Under the pieces are notes generated by a model. The model worked only from the letters and a program-made list of their open reading frames with translations. It was not told the origin of the DNA and did not search any database. Position numbers and translations under genes: made by a program. This document shows positions 51,395 to 62,075 of a stretch of 64,000 nt of DNA, piece by piece; position 1 is the stretch's first letter, and the number at the start of each line of letters is the position of its first letter. The stretch comes from Actinomadura sp. DC4 (GTDB lineage Bacteria; Actinomycetota; Actinomycetes; Streptosporangiales; Streptosporangiaceae), in the NCBI RefSeq assembly GCF_030406325.1, contig NZ_JAUEQY010000035.1:1-64000 (forward strand), written 5' to 3'.

Positions 51395-52099
51395 TTAAGG
51401 CCGGGCACGCCAGAGGCGGCCGACGTCACGCGTGAAGGACCACGTCAGCGACGACAGCGCCACGGCGAGCAGGGCGATCGAGATCCAGCGCGGCGTGACC
51501 TGGGCGGCGGCGACCACGAGCACGATGCCCTGCAGGGCCGCGATCGTCTTCCCCTCCCGCGTCGGGCTCAGCGGCCCGCGCAGGAACGGCAACCCCCACC
51601 CCGCCGCCACGAACGCGTACCTCATCAGGCCGATCGCCAGCACCCACGCACCGAACGAACGGCTCACGAACACGCTCAGCACCAGGATCAGGAACGCGTC
51701 GACCTCCATGTCGAAGCGCGCCCCCAGCGCGGTGGAGGTCCCCGTACGCCGGGCGACCTTGCCGTCGACCGCGTCCAGGGCCAGCGCGACCCCCGCGATG
51801 ACGACCAGCGCGGTGACCGGCTCTCGCTCGGCGAGGGTCTGGGCCACGATGGCCGTCACGCAGCCGACCAGCGTCGCCCGCGCCAGCGTCACCCCGTTCG
51901 CGGCGCCGAACCTCGGCGGGCACGACCGGCGCAGCCCCGAGCGGAGCGCCGCCCACACGACCACGGCGTACGCCGTGCCGGCGAGCCATCCCGCCACGCC
52001 CACGCAGACGCCGGCCGCCCACAACAGGGTCAGCAACACCAGTTGGGCGCCCAGTCCGACCATGGGTGCGGTACGGCGGGAGGCGGGCAGAGTGACCAC
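51395..52099 (-). CDS. CDP-alcohol phosphatidyltransferase-family membrane enzyme
   Basis: 234 residues, six predicted TM helices. The diagnostic D-x2-D-G-x2-A-R-x8-G-x3-D-x3-D motif is complete: DAVDGKVARRTGTSTALGAR followed by F-D-M-E-V-D near residue 107. It transfers a phosphatidyl-type group from a CDP-alcohol to an alcohol acceptor in the membrane. It diverges from the dehydrogenase/PTPS/GT operon with 97 bases between starts, so it may belong to that pathway. Confidence 0.92.
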   Translation of the reverse strand: MVTLPASRRTAPMVGLGAQLVLLTLLWAAGVCVGVAGWLAGTAYAVVVWAALRSGLRRSCPPRFGAANGVTLARATLVGCVTAIVAQTLAEREPVTALVVIAGVALALDAVDGKVARRTGTSTALGARFDMEVDAFLILVLSVFVSRSFGAWVLAIGLMRYAFVAAGWGLPFLRGPLSPTREGKTIAALQGIVLVVAAAQVTPRWISIALLAVALSSLTWSFTRDVGRLWRARP

Positions 52100-52196
52100 C
52101 GGTACTCCTCGAACAGCGGGGTGAATAAAGTGCCGCGTAGCGTACCCAAGACCTGCAAATCAGCGGAAAAACCCTATCGGACCTGGAGAAACACCC

Positions 52197-53174
52197 ATGG
52201 AGTATGACGCCTTCTGGCTCCGGAAACCCGGGCAGGGCGAGATACGAACCGCGGAGCTGCCTGCTCCCGGCCCCGGCGAGGTGCTCGTCCGCACGCTGTA
52301 CTCCGGCGTCAGCCGCGGCACCGAGACCCTCGTCTTCACCGGCGGCGTGCCCGCGAACCAGTACGCGACGATGCGCGCGCCCTTCCAGGACGGCGACTTC
52401 CCCGCCCCGGTCAAGTACGGCTACCTCAACGTCGGCGTGGTCGAGCAGGGACCGCAGGACCTGAAGGGCCGCGCCGTCTTCTGCCTCTACCCGCACCAGA
52501 CCCGGTACGTCGTCGCCGCCGGCGCCGTCACACCCCTCCCCGACGCGGTGCCGCCCGCGCGCGCCGTGCTGACCGGCACCGTCGAGACCGCGCTCAACGC
52601 GGTCTGGGACGCCGAGCCGAGAGTCGGCGACCGGATCACGGTCGTCGGCGCGGGCATGGTCGGCTGCTCCGTCGCCCGCATCCTGACGGGGATCCCCGGC
52701 ACGAAGGTCCAGCTCGTCGACGTCGACCCGGCGAAGGCGGCCGTCGCCGAGCAACTCGGCGTCGACTTCACAGACCCCGGGAACGCCGAGGGCGACCGCG
52801 ACCTCGTCATCAACGCCAGCGCCACCGAGGAAGGCCTCGAACGGTCGCTGGAGCTGCTCACGAGCGAGGGGACCGTGGTGGAGATGAGCTGGTACGGCGA
52901 CCGCCGGGTCTCCCTGCCGCTCGGGGAGTTCTTCCACTCGCGCCGCCTGACGATCAAGGGCAGCCAGGTCGGCGCCGTCTCCCCGGTCAAGCGCACGCAC
53001 CGTACGTACGGCGACCGGCTCGCGATCGCCCTCGACCTGCTCGCCGATCCCGCCTACGACGCGCTGGTCACGGGCGAGTGCGCGTTCGGCGAGCTCCCCG
53101 CCGTGATGCCGAGACTCGCCTCTGGTGAACTAAAGGCGCTCTGTCTCCGTGTCGTATATGACCGAGGAGAGTGA
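52197..53174 (+). CDS. Zinc-free MDR-type dehydrogenase-like protein
   Basis: 325-residue medium-chain dehydrogenase/reductase. EIRTAELPAPGPGEVLVRTL is the GroES-like start, then YSGVSRGTETLVFTGGVPAN. The Rossmann motif ITVVGAGMVGCSVARIL is near residue 149. The four-Cys structural-zinc lobe is absent. It is the first gene of a five-gene coupled operon, three bases from the PTPS-fold gene, and probably oxidises or reduces a sugar or pterin side chain in that pathway. Confidence 0.88.
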   Translation: MEYDAFWLRKPGQGEIRTAELPAPGPGEVLVRTLYSGVSRGTETLVFTGGVPANQYATMRAPFQDGDFPAPVKYGYLNVGVVEQGPQDLKGRAVFCLYPHQTRYVVAAGAVTPLPDAVPPARAVLTGTVETALNAVWDAEPRVGDRITVVGAGMVGCSVARILTGIPGTKVQLVDVDPAKAAVAEQLGVDFTDPGNAEGDRDLVINASATEEGLERSLELLTSEGTVVEMSWYGDRRVSLPLGEFFHSRRLTIKGSQVGAVSPVKRTHRTYGDRLAIALDLLADPAYDALVTGECAFGELPAVMPRLASGELKALCLRVVYDRGE

Positions 53175-53177
53175 TCC

Positions 53178-53576
53178 GTGTTCAGTGTCACCGTCCGTGA
53201 CCATGTGATGGTCGCGCACAGCTTCCGCGGCGCGGTCTTCGGCCCCGCCCAGAAACTCCATGGCGCCACGTTCGTCGTGGACGCCACCTTCCGCCGGGCC
53301 GAACTCGACGCCGACAACATCGTGGTCGACATCGGCCGGGCCACCGAGGAACTCGGCGCCGTGCTGGCCGGGCTGAACTACCGCAACCTGGACGACGAGC
53401 CCGCGTTCAAGGGTGTGAACACCTCGACGGAGTTCCTCGCCAAGCACATCGCGGACCGTCTCGCCGACCAGGTGAACGCCGGTGCCCTCGGCGAAGGCGC
53501 GCGCGGGTTGTCCGGCATCGCCGTCAGCCTCCACGAGTCGCACGTCGCGTGGGCGAGCTACGAGCGATCTTTGTGA
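53178..53576 (+). CDS. Divergent 6-pyruvoyl-tetrahydropterin synthase/QueD-fold protein
   Basis: 132 residues in the PTPS/QueD T-fold: [20 protein letters not shown], then [40 protein letters not shown] and [14 protein letters not shown]. Classical enzymes bind zinc with one His plus an H-G-H pair. Here His14 and His28 remain but the third ligand is Ala30 (LHGA), and the catalytic Cys before the H-G-H is also missing. It may thus bind metal or substrate differently. GTG 53178 lies in a coupled operon. Confidence 0.85.
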   Translation: MFSVTVRDHVMVAHSFRGAVFGPAQKLHGATFVVDATFRRAELDADNIVVDIGRATEELGAVLAGLNYRNLDDEPAFKGVNTSTEFLAKHIADRLADQVNAGALGEGARGLSGIAVSLHESHVAWASYERSL

Positions 53577-54613
53577 ACCCCGTCCACGTCGTCCTGCCCG
53601 GCGACGTCGACGACGCGACGGTGCCGAGCGGGGGCAACATCTACGACCGCCGCGTCTGCGAGCGGCTCGACGTGCGCGAGCTGGCCGTACGGGGAACGTG
53701 GCCGCGACCGGACGACGCCACCCGCGAGGAGCTGGCGCGCGGGCTCGCCGCCCTGCCCGACGGCGCGGTCGTCCTCGCCGACGGGCTCGTCGCGTGTGGC
53801 GTGCCCGAGATCGTCGTCCCACAGGCGGACCGGCTGCGGCTCGCGGTCCTCGTGCACCTGCCGCTCGCCGACGAGACCGGCCTGGCCCCGGACGTGGCCG
53901 CCGACCTGGACGTACGCGAGCGGGAGACGCTGAGCGCCGCCGCCGCGGTCGTGACGACCAGCCCGTGGGCGGCGCGCCGGCTGGCCGAGCGCCACGCGCT
54001 CGCCTCGGGCCGGGTCCACGTCGTGCCGCCGGGGACCGACCCCGCGCCGCTCGCGCCCGGCACCGACGGCGCGTCCCGGCTCCTCTGCGTCGCCTCGGTC
54101 ACGCCCCTCAAGGCGCAGGACCTGCTCGTCGAGGCGCTCGCGACCGTCGCCGGGCCCTGGGAACTCGTCTGCGCGGGCGCGCTGAGCCGCGCCCCGGACT
54201 ACGTCGCGCGCCTGCGGGACCTGATCACGCGGCGCGGGCTCGACGGCCGCGTACGGCTGGCCGGCCCGCTGACCGGCGAGGAGCTCGACGCCGCGTACGC
54301 CGAGGCCGACCTCGTCGTCCTCACCTCACGCGCCGAGACGTACGGGATGGTCGTGGCCGAGGCGCTGGCGCGCGGGATTCCGGTGCTGGCGACGGCCGTC
54401 GGCGGCGTGCCCGCCACGCTCGGCTCGGACGAGCCCGGCATCCTGGTGCCGCCCGGCGACGCGGAGGCGCTCGCCGGCGCGCTGCGCGGCTGGTTCGGCG
54501 ATCCCGGGCTGCGGGACCGGCTCAGGGCCGCCGCGCGCCGCCGCCGTACGGAGCTGGACGGCTGGGACACGACGTCGCGTCTCATGGCCGAGGTGCTGGA
54601 GGCCGTCCGATGA
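53549..54613 (+). CDS. GT4-family glycosyltransferase
   Basis: 354-residue GT-B glycosyltransferase. [20 protein letters not shown] is an unusual acceptor-side start, followed by [13 protein letters not shown]. The donor domain has [20 protein letters not shown] near residue 175 and the E-x7-E block [20 protein letters not shown] near 261. GTG 53549 overlaps the PTPS-fold gene by 28 bases. The likely product is a glycosylated pathway intermediate. Confidence 0.92.
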   Translation: MGELRAIFVNPVHVVLPGDVDDATVPSGGNIYDRRVCERLDVRELAVRGTWPRPDDATREELARGLAALPDGAVVLADGLVACGVPEIVVPQADRLRLAVLVHLPLADETGLAPDVAADLDVRERETLSAAAAVVTTSPWAARRLAERHALASGRVHVVPPGTDPAPLAPGTDGASRLLCVASVTPLKAQDLLVEALATVAGPWELVCAGALSRAPDYVARLRDLITRRGLDGRVRLAGPLTGEELDAAYAEADLVVLTSRAETYGMVVAEALARGIPVLATAVGGVPATLGSDEPGILVPPGDAEALAGALRGWFGDPGLRDRLRAAARRRRTELDGWDTTSRLMAEVLEAVR

Positions 54614-55401
54614 GCATGGCCGCCGCCTCCCACTGCCCGCCCGAGTGGCTGGACCTGCGCGAGGGCGCCGACGCCGACGCCCGCGCGACCGCGCTGCTCC
54701 CCCCGCTGCGCGCGTACCTCGGGGACACCGAACGCCTGGTCGTGCACGACCTCGGCTGCGGCACGGGCTCCATGGCCCGCTGGCTCGCGCCCCTGCTCCC
54801 GAACCCCCAGCACTGGGTCATGCACGACCGCGACCCGGTGCTGCTCGCCCGCGCGACCGCCGGGCCGGGCGTCACGGTGACGACCGACTGCGGGAACCTC
54901 GCCGACGCGGACCTGACCGGCGCCTGCCTCGTGACCGCCTCGGCGCTGCTGGACCTGCTCACCGCCAAAGAGATCGGCGGGCTCGCCGCCGCGTGCGCCG
55001 GACGCCCGGCGCTGCTGACGCTCTCGGTCACCGGCCGGGTGGAGCTGACGCCGGCCGACCCGTTCGACTCCGTGGTCGAGTCCGCGTTCAACGCCCACCA
55101 GCGCCGGGTCGCCGCGGGCCGGTGCCTACTCGGGCCGGACGCGCCCGAGGTCGCCACCGCGGCGTTCGAAGGCCACGGCATGGCCGTACGGGGGCACGAG
55201 AGCCCGTGGCGGCTGGGTCCGGACCGGGCCGAGCTGATCGCGGAATGGCTCACCGGGCGGGTGGCCGCGGTCCGCGAGCAGTGGCCCGACCTCGCCGTAC
55301 GGGCCGAGGCGTACCTGGATCGCCGGCTCGCGGCCAACGCGGCCGGTGAGCTGCACGTCGTCGTCCACCACCGCGACCTGCTCGCGCTGCCGGGAGCGTG
55401 A
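54610..55401 (+). CDS. Class I SAM-dependent methyltransferase
   Basis: 263 residues. HCPPEWLDLREGADADARAT opens it, LVVHDLGCGTGSMARWLAPL near residue 43 is SAM motif I, and CLVTASALLDLLTAKEIGGL near 107 motif IV-like. FDSVVESAFNAHQRRVAAGR is the substrate-lid region. The ATG overlaps the glycosyltransferase stop by four bases (ATGA), and its own end overlaps the next gene by four. Substrate unknown; presumably the product of the same operon. Confidence 0.9.
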   Translation: MSMAAASHCPPEWLDLREGADADARATALLPPLRAYLGDTERLVVHDLGCGTGSMARWLAPLLPNPQHWVMHDRDPVLLARATAGPGVTVTTDCGNLADADLTGACLVTASALLDLLTAKEIGGLAAACAGRPALLTLSVTGRVELTPADPFDSVVESAFNAHQRRVAAGRCLLGPDAPEVATAAFEGHGMAVRGHESPWRLGPDRAELIAEWLTGRVAAVREQWPDLAVRAEAYLDRRLAANAAGELHVVVHHRDLLALPGA

Positions 55402-56399
55402 GCGCGATGAAGCGACTCTGGCCATGGCTGCGGATCCTCATCGGCATCGGCATCCTCGCGCTGCTCGTCTGGAGACTCGGCAGCGGGGCGTTCCTGGACG
55501 GGCTGCGCGTGATCGACGGCCCGGCGATCCTGGCCGCGCTCGCGATCGGCCTGGTCACCACGGTGGCGAGCGCCGCGCGCTGGTGCCTCGTCGTACGCCG
55601 CCTGGGCCTGCGGCTCTCGCTGTGGACGGCCGTCGCGGACTACTACCGCTCGGTGTTCCTCAACACCGTGCTGCCCGGCGGGATCCTCGGCGACGTGCAC
55701 CGCGCGGTACGCCACGGGCAGGACGCGGGCGATGTCGGCCGGGGCGTGCGCGCCGTGGTGATCGAGCGCACCGGCGGCCAGGTGGTCCTGGCCCTCGCGG
55801 GTGTCGCCGTGCTCCTCGCCCGCCCCGGTACGGTCACCGAGGTCCGGCACGCCGCGACGCCGGTGGCCGTCGCCGTGCTGTGCGCGGGCGTCGTCGCGTT
55901 GATCGCCGCGATCGGCCTGGCCCGGCGCACCGGGATCTGGCGGCGGCTGGTCACGCCCGCGCTGACCGACGTTCGCCGGGGGCTGCTCGCCCGCGACACG
56001 TGGCCGGGGGTCATGGGCCTGTCGGCGGTCGGCCTGGCCGGGCACCTCGCGCTCTTCCTGATCTCCGCCCGCGTGGCCGGGTCGGCCGCGCCGGCCACGC
56101 GGTTGCTGCCGCTGATGGTGCTGGCCCTGTTCGCGATGGGCCTGCCGGTGAACATCGGCGGCTGGGGCCCGCGCGAGGGCGCCACGGCCTGGGCGTTCGG
56201 CGCCGCCGGGCTGGGTGCCGCCCAGGGGGTCACCGTCGCCGTGGTGTACGGGGTGCTGACCTTCGTCTCCGGCCTGCCGGGCGCCGCCGTGCCTCTGCTC
56301 GGGCCCGCCCGCCGCGCCTCGGCCCCGGCGGTACGGACGGCCGAGAACCCCGCCCACGCCCGTGGCGGCGAGGTCGTACGCGCCGGCGGCCGGTTGTAG
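55398..56399 (+). CDS. Lysylphosphatidylglycerol synthase TM region/UPF0104 (YbhN-like) flippase-like membrane protein
   Basis: 333 residues, eight or nine TM helices. ILIGIGILALLVWRLGSGAF, then ADYYRSVFLNTVLPGGILGD near residue 75 (the family hallmark R-S-x-F-x-N-x-x-L-P-G-G), D-V-H-R-A-V-R and IERTGGQVVLALAGVAVLLA. It lacks the soluble aminoacyl-transfer domain of MprF. YbhN-like proteins are flippase-like membrane components. As last gene of the coupled operon it probably moves or anchors the glycosylated product at the membrane. Confidence 0.9.
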   Translation: MSAMKRLWPWLRILIGIGILALLVWRLGSGAFLDGLRVIDGPAILAALAIGLVTTVASAARWCLVVRRLGLRLSLWTAVADYYRSVFLNTVLPGGILGDVHRAVRHGQDAGDVGRGVRAVVIERTGGQVVLALAGVAVLLARPGTVTEVRHAATPVAVAVLCAGVVALIAAIGLARRTGIWRRLVTPALTDVRRGLLARDTWPGVMGLSAVGLAGHLALFLISARVAGSAAPATRLLPLMVLALFAMGLPVNIGGWGPREGATAWAFGAAGLGAAQGVTVAVVYGVLTFVSGLPGAAVPLLGPARRASAPAVRTAENPAHARGGEVVRAGGRL

Positions 56400-56406
56400 C
56401 GCCGCC

Positions 56407-57129
56407 TCACATCCGGGTTCGGCGGCGGGGGCAGGCGCGGGCCCGGGCGAGGAGGGTGCGGAGCTCCACCACGCCGTGAGCGGGGTTGCGCAGCGGGGAG
56501 GGGAAGGCCAGCCGTACGTCGTGCGTGCCGCCGGCCCGCTGCAGCCGGAGCACCACGCCGTAGCGGTCCAGGCGCAGCGGGTCCACCCGCGTGACGCCGT
56601 TCAGCAGGCGTGCGTCGACCAGCTGCGCCAGCAGCTCGATGGCGTCGCTGTGCGCGCCCGCGAGGTGGGTCAGGATCTCCGCCTCCGTCTCGGCGAGCGG
56701 GTCCGGCTCGGCGACCGCGAACTCGTCCGGGTCGACGTCGACCCACTGACCGCCGTGTTCGAGCTCGACGGTCGCCGCCTCGAAGCTCAGCGGGGTCAGG
56801 TCCGGCTGGGTCGCCGGGCCGCCGTCGGCGAGGGCGATCCAGCCGCCGAGCACCACGCGGGCACGGATCCGGTCCGGTACGGCGACCGGCGCCACGTCGG
56901 TGAACTCGATCGTCGCCGTCACGTCGCCGTACGGCGACGCGGCGACCTCGCTGCTCAGGTGCGTCTCCGACGGGACGTTCAGCAGCAGGCGGCCGGGCGC
57001 CTCGAGCGAGTGCAGCCCGACCAGCTCGACGCGATGGGCCTCGGTCGTCAGGGTCAGGGACCTCGCCGCCGCGAGCACGGAGCGGACCAGTTCGGCCGCG
57101 GTCGGCTCGGGGGATTCGATGGCGGACAT
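56407..57129 (-). CDS. DUF2470 (HugZ/heme-iron utilisation-type) domain protein
   Basis: 240 residues. The N-terminal half (AAARSLTLTTEAHRVELVGL; GDVTATIEFTDVAPVAVPDR) resembles the split-barrel of heme-degrading HugZ relatives. The C-terminal DUF2470 has ETEAEILTHLAGAHSDAIEL, then ALLNGVTRV-type and VLRLQRAGGTHDVRLAFPSP, ending H-G-V-V-E-L-R-T-L-L-A-R-A-R. Likely role: heme or iron handling. ATG 57129 has GGAGG upstream, and a strong iron box lies in the 50 bases before it, shared with the S4 paralog. Confidence 0.85.
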   Translation of the reverse strand: MSAIESPEPTAAELVRSVLAAARSLTLTTEAHRVELVGLHSLEAPGRLLLNVPSETHLSSEVAASPYGDVTATIEFTDVAPVAVPDRIRARVVLGGWIALADGGPATQPDLTPLSFEAATVELEHGGQWVDVDPDEFAVAEPDPLAETEAEILTHLAGAHSDAIELLAQLVDARLLNGVTRVDPLRLDRYGVVLRLQRAGGTHDVRLAFPSPLRNPAHGVVELRTLLARARACPRRRTRM

Positions 57130-57143
57130 CCAGCCTCCTTAAG

Positions 57144-57162
57144 TAAGGTAAGCCTAACCTTA
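57144..57162. promoter_or_regulatory. Strong iron box between the DUF2470 gene and the S4 paralog
   Basis: TAAGGTAAGCCTAACCTTA matches the IdeR/DmdR consensus TTAGGTTAGCCTAACCTAA at 16 of 19 positions and is itself a near-perfect palindrome. It sits 15 bases from the DUF2470 ATG and 18 bases from the rpsD GTG, so one dimer pair could repress both genes when iron is plentiful. Confidence 0.85.
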
Positions 57163-57179
57163 ATCACTTGGAGGCCTTC

Positions 57180-57788
57180 GTGAACAGATCACGGCCGAAA
57201 GCCAAGCGCTCCCGCGCGCTGGGCATGCCGCTGACGCCGAAGTGCGTGCGGTACTTCGAGCGCCGCCCGTACCCGCCCGGCGTGCACGGGCGCGGGCGCA
57301 AGCAGCAGTCCGACTACAAGACGCGCCTGCTGGAGAAGCAGCGACTGCGCGCGCAGTACGACGTGAGCGAGCGGCACCTGCGCCGCACGTTCGACCGCGC
57401 GACGCGCGCGGCGGGCAAGACCGGCGAGGCGCTGCTGGCCGACCTGGAGACCCGGCTCGACGCGCTCGTCCTGCGCTCCGGCCTCGCCCGTACGATCTAC
57501 CAGGCCCGGCAGTTCGTCAGTCACCGGCACATCCAGGTCGACGGCAGGCGGGTCAACATCCCCTCCTACCGCGTACGGCCGGGCTCGGTGATCACCGTCG
57601 CCGACAAGAGCCGGAAGATGACGCCGTTCCTGGAGGCCGCGGCGGGCGCGCACGCTCCCGAGCACGTCCCGGCCTACCTCCGCGCCGACCACACCGCGCT
57701 CGTCGCGCAGCTCGTGCGCCTTCCCGAGCGGCACGAGATCCCGGTCCGGTGCGACGAGCAGCTCGTCGTGGAGTACTACTCGCGCTGA
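57180..57788 (+). CDS. rpsD: 30S ribosomal protein S4, cysteine-free (C-minus) paralog
   Basis: 202-residue S4. [20 protein letters not shown] at the N-terminus has only one Cys (in [18 protein letters not shown]), so the four-Cys zinc ribbon of the C-plus form is absent. The S4 RNA-binding domain is [20 protein letters not shown], then [20 protein letters not shown] and S-Y-R-V-R-P-G-S. The end [17 protein letters not shown] is standard. GTG 57180 has GGAGG five bases upstream; an in-frame TTG at 57168 lies on that site. C-minus paralogs usually answer zinc, but here the promoter carries an iron box. Confidence 0.95.
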   Translation: MNRSRPKAKRSRALGMPLTPKCVRYFERRPYPPGVHGRGRKQQSDYKTRLLEKQRLRAQYDVSERHLRRTFDRATRAAGKTGEALLADLETRLDALVLRSGLARTIYQARQFVSHRHIQVDGRRVNIPSYRVRPGSVITVADKSRKMTPFLEAAAGAHAPEHVPAYLRADHTALVAQLVRLPERHEIPVRCDEQLVVEYYSR

Positions 57789-58324
57789 CCCCGCAGCACG
57801 GGCGGCACGGGGGCGCCGAGGTACCCCAGCAGGTCGGCGAGCCGGTGGTCCAGCTCCCGGCCGACCTCCGCGACACGGGGGTCACCGAAACTGGCGAACT
57901 TCGTGCTCGGCTGGTCCACGGCGAATCTCGTCGTGCCCTCGGCGTCCTCGTAGACGACGGTGCGCAACGGCGCGTACATCATGATCGCCGGCTCGTGGGT
58001 GTACATGCGCTGGGCGATCGTGTGGTTGCCCATGAGGTACTCCACGCACTTCCAGCGGTCCCCGGCGAGCCGCATGACGGCCGTCGCGTCGAACTCCCAG
58101 TAGCGCATGAACACGTGCGGCGCGCTCTCCTCGGTCACCCGGAGGACCTCGCTCCAGGAGGCGCCGTCCCGTACGAACTCATAGAGCCGCCCGGCGTCGA
58201 ACGCCGGCACGGCACGTTCGTACCGCTCGCGGAAGTCGCCGAAGCCGGCGCCGACCGCGACCTCCAGCCGGCGCACCTCGTGGGCGACGGTCCGTACGAG
58301 ATCCGGTGAGGGCAACGTCATCAT
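57776..58324 (-). CDS. DUF302-family protein
   Basis: 182 residues: [80 protein letters not shown] and [20 protein letters not shown]. The last two blocks are the DUF302 core, a small alpha/beta domain of unknown role sometimes linked to copper or stress. No signal peptide. ATG 58324 has GGAGTGGAG upstream. Overlaps the rpsD paralog tail to tail by 13 bases. Confidence 0.8.
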   Translation of the reverse strand: MMTLPSPDLVRTVAHEVRRLEVAVGAGFGDFRERYERAVPAFDAGRLYEFVRDGASWSEVLRVTEESAPHVFMRYWEFDATAVMRLAGDRWKCVEYLMGNHTIAQRMYTHEPAIMMYAPLRTVVYEDAEGTTRFAVDQPSTKFASFGDPRVAEVGRELDHRLADLLGYLGAPVPPVLRGQRE

Positions 58325-58438
58325 CTCCACTCCGACACCGGAATCCCCCGGCGCAGGTCTCATACCCCGCTGACGTGCCCAGTCCTCCCCGCGGAGGGAA
58401 CAACACCGAGGTCAGCCGCCCAATGCTGACTTCACATC

Positions 58439-58457
58439 TTTAATCAAGGTAATTAAG
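58439..58457. promoter_or_regulatory. Weaker copy of the TTAA/TCA-AATTAAG element
   Basis: TTTAATCAAGGTAATTAAG has the same half-sites as the 58508 element but three to four bases less between them. It could be an auxiliary binding site upstream of the promoter. Confidence 0.35.
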
Positions 58458-58484
58458 AAGCCTTTCACCAGCACCGCCAGGCTC

Positions 58485-58513
58485 TTGACGGGTTCATTTT
58501 CCACAGGTTAAAT
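58485..58513 (+). promoter_or_regulatory. Promoter of the discoidin/beta-helix gene
   Basis: TTGACG, 17 bases, TTAAAT. The -10 overlaps the shared 23-bp element. It lies about 90 bases before the start. Confidence 0.6.
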
Positions 58514-58530
58514 CACGCCATGAATTAAGC
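58508..58530. promoter_or_regulatory. Shared 23-bp operator-like element (copy 1, beta-helix gene)
   Basis: The 23 bases start TTAAATCACGCC and end ATGAATTAAGC. They agree with the 63407 copy at 17 of 23 positions, with identical length. It is an imperfect palindrome TTAA-n-TCA-n5-TGA-n-TTAA overlapping the -10 box. The ROK regulator encoded between the two copies is the likely binder. Confidence 0.6.
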
Positions 58531-58604
58531 CCCCGACCGAGGAGGTCTCCTCGGCCCCGCCAGCCGAAAACGATCTCCGCCCCTCCCGCCAGGAGACGAA
58601 CCTG

Positions 58605-60764
<2,160 letters not shown>

Positions 60765-60771
60765 TGAGAGA

Positions 60772-60801
60772 CGCCGGCCGGGTGGCGGGGCCCGGCCGGC
60801 G
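60772..60801. terminator. Hairpin between the beta-helix gene and the convergent P450
   Basis: CGCCGGCCGGG and CCCGGCCGGCG form a perfect 11-bp stem around TGGCGGGG, eight bases after the beta-helix stop. There is no T run, but it is placed to end both transcripts. Confidence 0.75.
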
Positions 60802-60857
60802 CACACGTCCCCGCCCAAGACCACGGTCCGCGCCCTCCATGGTGGGGCGTGGGCCGG

Positions 60858-62060
60858 TCAGGCGGGCACGGCCCGCCGTACGGGGAGGACGGCCAGCCGG
60901 TTGATGAGCAGAGAGGGCAGGCGTTCGAGGGTCCCGTCGGCCGGCTCCAGGTCGCCGAACCGCTCCAGCAGCCCGCCCAGCGCGATCCGCGCCTCCAGCC
61001 GCGCCAGCGGCGCACCCAGGCAGTGGTGGATGCCGTGCCCGAACGCCAGGTGACCGGCCACCTCGCGGCCCACGTCGAACACCCCCGCCTCATCGAACCG
61101 CGACGGGTCGCGGTTGACCGCCAGCAGCGCCACGACGACGTTCTCCCCCGCCGGGATGAGCTGACCGGCCACCTCGACCGGCTCGGCGGTGATCGCCGGG
61201 ATCGTCACCTGGGTCGGGGAGTCGAAGCGCAGGATCTCCTCGACCGCGGCGGGCAGCCGCTCCGGCTCGGCCCGCAGCAGCGCGAGCTGGTCAGGGTGGG
61301 CGAACAGAACGTTGACACCGTTGGCGATCAGGTTGACGGTCGTCTCGTGCCCCGCGATCAGGAGGAGATACACCATCGAGGTCAGCTCGTCCTCGCTGAG
61401 CCGGTCGCCGTCGACCGTGACCAGCGCGGACAGCAGATCATCGGCCGGAGCGCGGCGCTTCTCGGCGGCGAGCCCGCGCACGAGCTCGACGATCTCCTCC
61501 GCGGCGTGGGAGAACGCCTCATACCCGGCGAACCGCCCGGCCAGCAGCGGACCGGCCCAGGCGCGTACGTCCGCGTGCGAGGCGGCCGGGACGCCCAGCA
61601 GCTCGCAGATGACCGTGATCGGCAGCGGTCCGGCGAAAGCGGTGATCAGGTCGGCCTCGCCGTCGGCGGCGAGCCGCGCCTCCAGCCCGTCGAGCAGGTC
61701 CGCGCAGATCGCCTCGATCCGCGGCGTCAGTCCCTCGACGCGGCGGCGCGTGAACGCGGCCGAGACGAGGCGGCGCAGCCGGGTGTGGTCGGGCGGGTCG
61801 GTGGTCAGCAGGTTGAAGGAGAGCGCGCGGAGCAGCTCCGGCGGCATCTCGTCGCCGAACGGCATGTGCGACGCACCGCTCCTGACCACGCGCGGGTCGG
61901 TCAGCACCGCCTTCGCCTCGGCGTGGCCGGTCACGACCCAGGCGTCCGCGCCGGTGGCGAGCCGCATCCGGTGCACCGGGCCCTTCGCGGACAGCTCGGC
62001 GAGCGCGCGGTGCCGCGCGCCTTCGGGGACGGCGAGGAAGGGGTCGTCGGCGGTGGTCAC
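60858..62060 (-). CDS. Cytochrome P450 (CYP105/107-like)
   Basis: 400-residue soluble P450. The I-helix oxygen motif is LIAGHETTVNLI near residue 230, the ExxR block AAVEEILRFDSPTQVTIPA near 270, and the haem-Cys loop FGHGIHHCLGAPLARLEARI near 340. The substrate is unknown. It lies 15 bases downstream of the ROK regulator on the same strand and is likely co-transcribed, though no ferredoxin or ferredoxin reductase gene adjoins. A sugar-regulon role would be unusual for a P450. Confidence 0.93.
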   Translation of the reverse strand: MTTADDPFLAVPEGARHRALAELSAKGPVHRMRLATGADAWVVTGHAEAKAVLTDPRVVRSGASHMPFGDEMPPELLRALSFNLLTTDPPDHTRLRRLVSAAFTRRRVEGLTPRIEAICADLLDGLEARLAADGEADLITAFAGPLPITVICELLGVPAASHADVRAWAGPLLAGRFAGYEAFSHAAEEIVELVRGLAAEKRRAPADDLLSALVTVDGDRLSEDELTSMVYLLLIAGHETTVNLIANGVNVLFAHPDQLALLRAEPERLPAAVEEILRFDSPTQVTIPAITAEPVEVAGQLIPAGENVVVALLAVNRDPSRFDEAGVFDVGREVAGHLAFGHGIHHCLGAPLARLEARIALGGLLERFGDLEPADGTLERLPSLLINRLAVLPVRRAVPA

Positions 62061-62075
62061 GGGGGGCGCCTTTCG

